Below are positions 6,308 through 10,328 of a stretch of DNA of 10,328 bases, piece after piece. Both the position numbers and the translations under genes were made by a program. How positions within the stretch are numbered: the first letter of the stretch is position 1; each line of letters starts with the position of its first letter. Origin of the DNA: an uncultured Fretibacterium sp. (GTDB taxonomy: Bacteria > Synergistota > Synergistia > Synergistales > Aminobacteriaceae); NCBI GenBank assembly GCA_905373185.1, contig CAJPSE010000048.1, positions 1-10,328 of the forward strand. Reading direction: 5' to 3'. The notes beneath the pieces are model-generated. The model saw only the letters and a list, made by a program, of their open reading frames with translations. It was not told the DNA's origin and did no database searches.

Positions 6308-6586
6308 ATGAACGGAGAAAATAAACCGGCCCCCGGCGCCGACAGGCCCCGTGGGGGGATGCGCAGGGGAGGCCCCCGGCGCCGTCCGAAGTTTTGTTTC
6401 TACTGTGTGGAGAAGCAGGAGAAGGTTGACTATAAGGACGTTGAGAAGCTGCGCAAGTACATCAGCGAGCGGGGCAAGATCATTCCCCGCCGTGTTACCG
6501 GAAACTGCGCCAGGCATCAGCGCCTTTTGACGGAGGCCATCAAAAGGGCACGTTATATGGCTTTGCTGCCCTATTCTCTGGACTGA
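6308..6586 (+). CDS. rpsR: 30S ribosomal protein S18, zinc-binding (C+) form
   Basis: The 92-residue protein has a basic glycine/arginine-rich N-terminal extension (about 15-28) followed by the S18 core: [39 protein letters not shown] and a closing [10 protein letters not shown]. Cys30, Cys33, Cys67 and His70 are in the positions of the zinc-binding C+ form, in contrast to the metal-free form made by many bacteria under zinc shortage. S18 pairs with S6 on the platform of the 30S subunit. The ATG at 6308 is chosen because AGGAGG (6295-6300) lies seven bases upstream; the earlier in-frame ATG at 6233 would add a non-S18 sequence. It is the last gene of the promoter-proximal trio, and an intrinsic terminator or attenuator follows. 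Confidence 0.96.
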   Translation: MNGENKPAPGADRPRGGMRRGGPRRRPKFCFYCVEKQEKVDYKDVEKLRKYISERGKIIPRRVTGNCARHQRLLTEAIKRARYMALLPYSLD

Positions 6587-6600
6587 TCGTTTTTCGGAGG

Positions 6601-6650
6601 GTTCCCTTCGGACGGGGGCGTTGGGCTTTTCCCGGACGCCGTCTGGGAAC
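6601..6650 (+). other. Long imperfect stem-loop after rpsR
   Basis: gttccc (6601-6606) pairs with gggaac (6645-6650), then gac (6611-6613) with gtc (6641-6643), and gcgt (6618-6621) with acgc (6636-6639), closing on a T-rich loop. It begins 15 bases after the rpsR stop. No T-tract follows. It may be a 3'-end stabiliser or part of the attenuator region. Confidence 0.4.
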
Positions 6651-6690
6651 TATTTGACGCAGGCTCCGCGGAAGGACAGTCTCAAACGCC

Positions 6691-6724
6691 AAGGGAGAAG
6701 CCGTTCAGGGCCTCTCCCTTTTTT
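6691..6724 (+). terminator. Intrinsic terminator / attenuator between rpsR and the DUF2232 gene
   Basis: aagggaga (6691-6698) pairs perfectly with tctccctt (6713-6720); after one mismatch gcc (6700-6702) pairs with ggc (6709-6711) around a 6-nt loop, and six T follow (6719-6724). It lies 19 bases before the start codon of the next gene on the same strand, so it would end most rpsF-ssb-rpsR transcripts and set a lower level for the DUF2232-rplI-dnaB part, unless those genes have their own promoter. TTGACG at 6654-6659 has no convincing -10 partner. Confidence 0.7.
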
Positions 6725-6742
6725 CTCGGATTTGGAGGGATT

Positions 6743-7693
6743 ATGGCAGAACCCGGAAGGTTTTGGGGAGCATCCCTGGCACGGATGGTCTTGTTCGTTG
6801 CCCTTACGCTACTGCTCTTCTCGGTCGGCTTTTTCGTCCCCGTATTGGGTTTCGTGGGCTTCCTGACGGTCCCTTTGCCCCTGGCCCTCCTGGGGATGAG
6901 AGATGGAGGCCGCTGGCAGGCGGTGGGGGTCGCGCTTGCGGGGGGAGGGCTCGCTTTGCTTTTGACCCCTCTTTCGGCTCTGTACTACCTGATGGCTCAG
7001 GCGCCGCTTTCCTGCGCCCTCTCCTTCGTCTCGAGGGGACGGCGTAAGGGGGCCGAGGCCCTGCTCCTCTGTTCGGGGATATCGGTCATCTCGAAGCTAC
7101 TTTTGCTTGGCGTCTTCCTGGCGTTGACCGGGCACAACCCCCTGATGCCGGACCCCGAACAGATACGGCTTCTGCTGACGCGCCTGTATTCCGAGCTCTC
7201 CCTGGATGGGGAGCGGGCCTGGGCGCTTCGGGAGGCGGTGGAGGAGATGGCCGCGCTTTTTCCTTACATGCTGCCGTCCCTGGTTCTGGTCTCGTCGCTC
7301 TTCGAGGCCTTCGTCAACTATGGGCTCGGGGTACTCTGTCAAAGGGGACGGGCGCAGAGCCCTCCTCCGTTCCCTCCGTTCTCGGACTGGCGCTTTTCCG
7401 GAACTCTGCTGCCCGCCCTGTTTTTGGCGTTCCTCACAGGGGTTTTCGCCTCGGACTGGACGCCGGGCGCGATGTTCGCGATGAATCTGAAGATCGTGCT
7501 GAACGTCTTCTTCTTCGTCCAGGGATTGTCGCTGATCTGGTGGTGGTTCCTGCGTCGGCGCGTCGGCATGTTCTGGCGCTGCCTCGCCCTGGCGGTTTTC
7601 GTCCTTCCCGTGTTCTGGCTTTGGCTCGTCTTTCTTGGGACAGGGGATATGATCTTCGACCTGAGGCGCCGCGTGGGCGGGGCGAAGGGATGA
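6743..7693 (+). CDS. DUF2232 (YybS-like) integral membrane protein
   Basis: The 316-residue protein has about eight hydrophobic segments, near 14-34, 36-50, 60-84, 107-129, 173-198, 221-235, 248-270 and 278-299. A less hydrophobic stretch around 131-170 may form a loop outside or between helices. The motifs PPFSDWRFSG (211-220), the asparagine-containing helix N253VFFFVQGLSLIWWW and the closing GTGDMIFDLRRR (299-310) resemble DUF2232/YybS proteins, which sit at this place between rpsR/ssb and rplI in many bacteria. Their molecular function is not established, although context hints at membrane or cell-division-related roles. The ATG at 6743 has GGAGGG (6734-6739) upstream. It is probably co-transcribed with rplI and dnaB. 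Confidence 0.85.
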   Translation: MAEPGRFWGASLARMVLFVALTLLLFSVGFFVPVLGFVGFLTVPLPLALLGMRDGGRWQAVGVALAGGGLALLLTPLSALYYLMAQAPLSCALSFVSRGRRKGAEALLLCSGISVISKLLLLGVFLALTGHNPLMPDPEQIRLLLTRLYSELSLDGERAWALREAVEEMAALFPYMLPSLVLVSSLFEAFVNYGLGVLCQRGRAQSPPPFPPFSDWRFSGTLLPALFLAFLTGVFASDWTPGAMFAMNLKIVLNVFFFVQGLSLIWWWFLRRRVGMFWRCLALAVFVLPVFWLWLVFLGTGDMIFDLRRRVGGAKG

Positions 7694-7735
7694 GGGCCGG
7701 TCGGGGAGGTACGACGAGCCGAGAGACCACAGGGA

Positions 7736-7835
7736 GCGCGCGTGCAGTGAATGGTTGAATGATGGGTACTTGGAATTTGAGAATGGGTCCTTGAAATTTG
7801 ATGTGAAGCTTGATGTGAAGGGAGAGGTGCGTCCG
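7736..7835 (+). repeat. Low-complexity diverged short repeats before rplI
   Basis: The spacer contains two diverged copies of a unit like aatgggt-cttggaatttga (around 7757-7799) and two copies of tgatgtgaag (around 7800-7820). It reads open in the rplI frame from an ATG at 7755, but this has no ribosome site. Similar words (ggaattgg, aatgatg) recur after dnaB. It has the look of slippage-generated intergenic filler. Confidence 0.5.
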
Positions 7836-8288
7836 ATGCAGGTTATTTTGAAGGCGGATGTGAATAAAGTGGGCCGTGCAGGCGAGCTTTTGACCGTGAG
7901 CGACGGATATGCCCGGAACTTTCTGCTGCCCCGCGGCCTTGCCGACGAGGCCACGGCCGGGAAGATCGCGGACCTCGAGGAGCGTCAGAAGCATCAGAGG
8001 GCAAAGGCGGACAAGCTTCGTCAGGAGGCCGAGGCGGCCCGCCAGACGCTCCAGGGCAGAACCGTCCGGATCGAGGCGACAGCAGGGGAGAACGGGAAGC
8101 TCTTCGGCAGCATCACGGCGGCGCAGATAGCCGAGGCCCTGGAGGCTCAGCATGGCCTCGCTGTGGACAAGCGCGACATAAAAATGGCCGAGCCCGTCAA
8201 ACAGTCGGGGTCTCACCCCTTCACCCTGAAGCTGTACTCCGGGGTGGCCGCGGAGATGGTGCTGTCCGTGACGGTTCGGGGCGCCTGA
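7836..8288 (+). CDS. rplI: 50S ribosomal protein L9
   Basis: The 150-residue protein has the normal L9 length. The N-terminal rRNA-binding domain carries the family signature VGRAGELLTVSDGYARNFL (12-30), followed by LPRGLA. A long charged connecting helix follows (about 41-74, rich in Glu, Arg, Lys and Ala), then the C-terminal domain with GENGKLFGSIT (84-94) and KRDI. L9 binds near the L1 stalk of the 50S subunit and helps maintain the reading frame. The ATG at 7836 is chosen because aggagagg-type purines (7819-7827) lie about eight bases upstream and the protein then begins MQVILKADV; the in-frame ATG at 7755 would add a repetitive, non-family sequence. It precedes dnaB by 17 bp, the common bacterial order. 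Confidence 0.96.
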   Translation: MQVILKADVNKVGRAGELLTVSDGYARNFLLPRGLADEATAGKIADLEERQKHQRAKADKLRQEAEAARQTLQGRTVRIEATAGENGKLFGSITAAQIAEALEAQHGLAVDKRDIKMAEPVKQSGSHPFTLKLYSGVAAEMVLSVTVRGA

Positions 8289-8305
8289 CCGTTCCTCCTC
8301 CGTTC

Positions 8306-9658
8306 ATGCAGCCTTTGTCCATGCAGCTCTATGACCGTGTGCCCCCGCAGAACCTGGGGGCCGAGCGCGCCGTCCTGGGCGCCTGTCTCCTGGAACAGGA
8401 GGCTTTGGGAATAGCTCTGGAGACCCTGAGCGCGGACGATTTCTACGACCTGAACCACAGGACGGCCTTCGGGGTGATGAGCGACATGTATGCCGCAAAT
8501 CGCCCGGTCGACCTCGTGACCTTCGGGGAGGAACTGCTCAAGAGGGGGGCCTTCGAGAAGCTCGGGGGACAGCCTTTTTTCGCCTCCCTCGTGGCTGAGG
8601 TCCCCACGACGGCCAATGTCGGGTATCACTCCGACATCGTCCGGGAAAAATCGATCCGGAGGCGCCTGATCGACGCGGGGAGCCGGATCGTCAGCTTGGG
8701 CTACTCGAGCGACCTCGAGAGCGCCATGATCATGGACGAGGCGGAGCGTGCCGTGTTCGAGGTCTCCCAGAACAACAACCGCGTCGATTTCCGTCCCGTC
8801 CGCGATATCCTGGGCGGGACCTTCCGGAAGATCGAACAGCGGTACCAGCAGAGCGGCTCCGACGTCAGCGGGTTCGAGTCGAGCTTTACGGACCTGGACC
8901 GCCTGACCGGCGGCTTTCAGCCCGGGAGCCTGAACATCGTCGCCGCCCGACCCTCCATGGGAAAGACGGCGTTTGCGCTGAACATCGCCCAGTTCGGCGG
9001 CGGGGGGCGCAACGCCGCCGTGCTGATCTTCAGCCTGGAGATGTCGGCCGAGCAGCTGGTGCAGCGTATGCTGGGTTCGCAGGCCCAGGTGGACATCCAG
9101 GCCATGAACACGGGAACCATGGGCAAGAGCGATTGGGACGAACTGCAGAATGCGGCCGGAATCCTGACCCGGCGCTCCATCTTCATCGACGACAGCTCCA
9201 TGCTGACGACGATGGATTTCCGCGCCCGGTGCAGGCGCTTCAAGGCGCGCCACGAGAACCTCGGGCTGATCGTCGTGGATTACCTCCAGCTCATGAGCTT
9301 CGGCGGGCGCTCCACGGACAACCGGCAGCAGGAGGTCGCGGAGATATCGCGGATGCTCAAGGGCGTTGCCCGCGAGCTGGACTGTCCCGTACTCGCGCTC
9401 TCGCAGCTCTCGCGTGAGACGGAGAAGCGTCCCGACAAGAAGCCCATGTTGTCGGACCTTCGAGATTCCGGCGCCATCGAGCAGGACGCGGACACCGTCA
9501 TGTTCCTCTACAGGCCGGACTACTACGAGGAGTCCAAGCCCGATGTGGACAGTGAGGCTTCCCTGAGCCTCGCGAAGAACCGCAACGGCCCCACGGATAT
9601 CGTTCACCTCATCTTCAGACGGCAAATAACGCGCTTTTTCAACGCGATGGCGTCCTGA
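8306..9658 (+). CDS. dnaB: Replicative DNA helicase DnaB
   Basis: The 450-residue protein has normal DnaB length and no intein. The N-terminal helical domain (about 12-115, PPQNLGAERAVLGACLL at the start) packs the hexamer and binds primase. The RecA-like motor follows, with Walker A ARPSMGKT (214-221), SLEMS (243-247), Walker B LIVVDYLQLM (321-330), LALSQLSRETEKR (363-375), LSDLRDSGAIEQDAD (382-396) and the KNRNGPT loop (424-430) that carries the arginine-finger region. The hexamer encircles DNA and unwinds the replication fork, with SSB from the same cluster covering the product. No clear ribosome-binding site precedes the ATG at 8306 or the in-frame ATG at 8321, so translation is probably coupled to rplI and the exact start is uncertain by five residues. 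Confidence 0.96.
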   Translation: MQPLSMQLYDRVPPQNLGAERAVLGACLLEQEALGIALETLSADDFYDLNHRTAFGVMSDMYAANRPVDLVTFGEELLKRGAFEKLGGQPFFASLVAEVPTTANVGYHSDIVREKSIRRRLIDAGSRIVSLGYSSDLESAMIMDEAERAVFEVSQNNNRVDFRPVRDILGGTFRKIEQRYQQSGSDVSGFESSFTDLDRLTGGFQPGSLNIVAARPSMGKTAFALNIAQFGGGGRNAAVLIFSLEMSAEQLVQRMLGSQAQVDIQAMNTGTMGKSDWDELQNAAGILTRRSIFIDDSSMLTTMDFRARCRRFKARHENLGLIVVDYLQLMSFGGRSTDNRQQEVAEISRMLKGVARELDCPVLALSQLSRETEKRPDKKPMLSDLRDSGAIEQDADTVMFLYRPDYYEESKPDVDSEASLSLAKNRNGPTDIVHLIFRRQITRFFNAMAS

Positions 9659-9663
9659 GGACG

Positions 9664-9720
9664 TATGGAATTGTAAAGAATGAAACTGGAAATGATGGAA
9701 TTGGAAATGATGAATTGGAG
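9664..9720 (+). repeat. Low-complexity short repeats after dnaB
   Basis: Diverged copies of a ggaaatgatggaattgg-like unit follow the dnaB stop. The composition resembles the spacer before rplI. Its end (ggagagg, 9717-9723) may serve as a ribosome site for the next gene. Confidence 0.45.
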
Positions 9721-9726
9721 AGGCGG

Positions 9727-10328
9727 ATGCACAGCCGCCGACGAGTCGGGATGATTCTGGAGGAATATTTGAACGTTATGAGTGATTTGTTGAAGGACAA
9801 TGGGGACGGGAACGGGCTGGAGCGGGACGAGTACCGGGAGCTGGAGGTCTACGGCAGGGAGGACGCTGGATCCGCCGGGGAGGAGGGGTTCGACGTCTAC
9901 GGTTTGAGGAGCGAGCTTGCCCGCGCCCTGGAGAAAAAGGGGTTCGAGACCCCCACCCCCGTGCAGTGCCGGGTCCTGGAGTCCGACTGGAGGGGACGGG
10001 ATCTCATCGTGAGGGCCCGGACGGGGTCGGGGAAAACCCTGGCCTTTCTTCTGCCCCTCCTGCAGGATATGCGCGTCTCGGAGCGCTCGCCGCATCTTCT
10101 GGTGCTGGCTCCGACCCGGGAGCTGGCGCAGCAGACCGCGCGGGAGGCGGAGTGGCTGGTGCGCTACCTCGACGTCTCGGTGGTGTCCCTCGTCGGAGGG
10201 CTCGAGATGTCGCCTCAGCTCAGGGCCCTCCGGGAGGGGGCGGCGATCGTCGTGGGGACCCCGGGACGGACGCGGGACCACATCGAGCGCGGCAGTCTGA
10301 GGACCGGGGACATTCGCTGCGTCGTCCT
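9727..10328 (+). CDS. DEAD-box RNA helicase, N-terminal part (partial)
   Basis: About 200 residues are visible before the window ends, just ahead of where the DEAD motif itself would lie. Counting from 9727: a Q-motif region FDVYGLRSELARALEKKGFE...TPVQ (Gln80), motif I ARTGSGKT (97-104), motif Ia APTRELAQQ (128-136), the VGG motif, and motif Ib TPGR (178-181). This order is specific for DEAD-box RNA helicases, which remodel RNA in ribosome assembly, mRNA decay or translation. Motif I has Arg where Gln is usual (AQTGSGKT), a tolerated variation. The start is uncertain: ATG 9727 has GGAG six bases upstream; TTG 9769 has GGAGG (9759-9763) five bases upstream; ATG 9778 is also possible. The first 50 residues are acidic and not conserved-looking. 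It may be co-transcribed with dnaB. Confidence 0.9.
   Translation, partial: MHSRRRVGMILEEYLNVMSDLLKDNGDGNGLERDEYRELEVYGREDAGSAGEEGFDVYGLRSELARALEKKGFETPTPVQCRVLESDWRGRDLIVRARTGSGKTLAFLLPLLQDMRVSERSPHLLVLAPTRELAQQTAREAEWLVRYLDVSVVSLVGGLEMSPQLRALREGAAIVVGTPGRTRDHIERGSLRTGDIRCVV

Noticed and set aside
7755..7835. A 27-residue N-terminal extension of L9
   Set aside because: It is encoded by low-complexity spacer repeats with no ribosome site; L9 proteins start at the MQVIL position.
8213..9625. A 470-codon minus-strand frame opposite dnaB
   Set aside because: Antisense shadow; dnaB motifs on the plus strand are complete.

Overview
The window is a GC-rich bacterial chromosome segment of about 10.3 kb. 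Eight genes are complete or nearly so, and one gene is cut at each edge. The block rpsF-ssb-rpsR-DUF2232-rplI-dnaB is a widespread bacterial arrangement. The A-type flavodiiron protein points to an anaerobe or microaerophile. High GC, the zinc-binding form of ribosomal protein S18 and the style of the proteins would fit Synergistota (for example Fretibacterium or Pyramidobacter relatives), but this assignment is from impression, not from a search.

Layout. 2-2073 (+): two ABC exporter half-transporters overlapping by ATGA, probably one heterodimeric pump. 2074-2402: a spacer between convergent genes, with a long GC-rich stem-loop, a solitary transposon-end-like motif and three tandem small hairpins. 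2403-3341 (-): an integral membrane protein of the MprF-flippase/YbhN/AglD (UPF0104) superfamily. 3342-3933: no gene. Most of it is a 444-bp transposase-less element with IS5-like ends, a CTAA target duplication and a large fold-back interior, next to the fprA terminator. 3934-5142 (-): flavodiiron protein. 5143-5404: divergent control region with a good promoter towards rpsF and a 9-bp dyad lying over a possible fprA -10 box. 5405-6586 (+): rpsF, ssb, rpsR. 6587-6742: hairpins, including an intrinsic terminator or attenuator. 6743-9658 (+): DUF2232 membrane protein, rplI, dnaB. 9727 to the right edge (+): N-terminal part of a DEAD-box RNA helicase.

The right half is ordinary housekeeping DNA: S6 and S18 bind each other on the 30S platform, SSB and DnaB act at the replication fork, L9 is a 50S protein and the helicase probably acts on RNA. 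The unusual DNA is concentrated in 2140-2320 and 3386-3890, the two flanks of the flippase-like gene, where the transposon-end motif occurs four times and GAA-loop hairpins recur. I found no tRNA, rRNA or CRISPR array, and no complete transposase gene.
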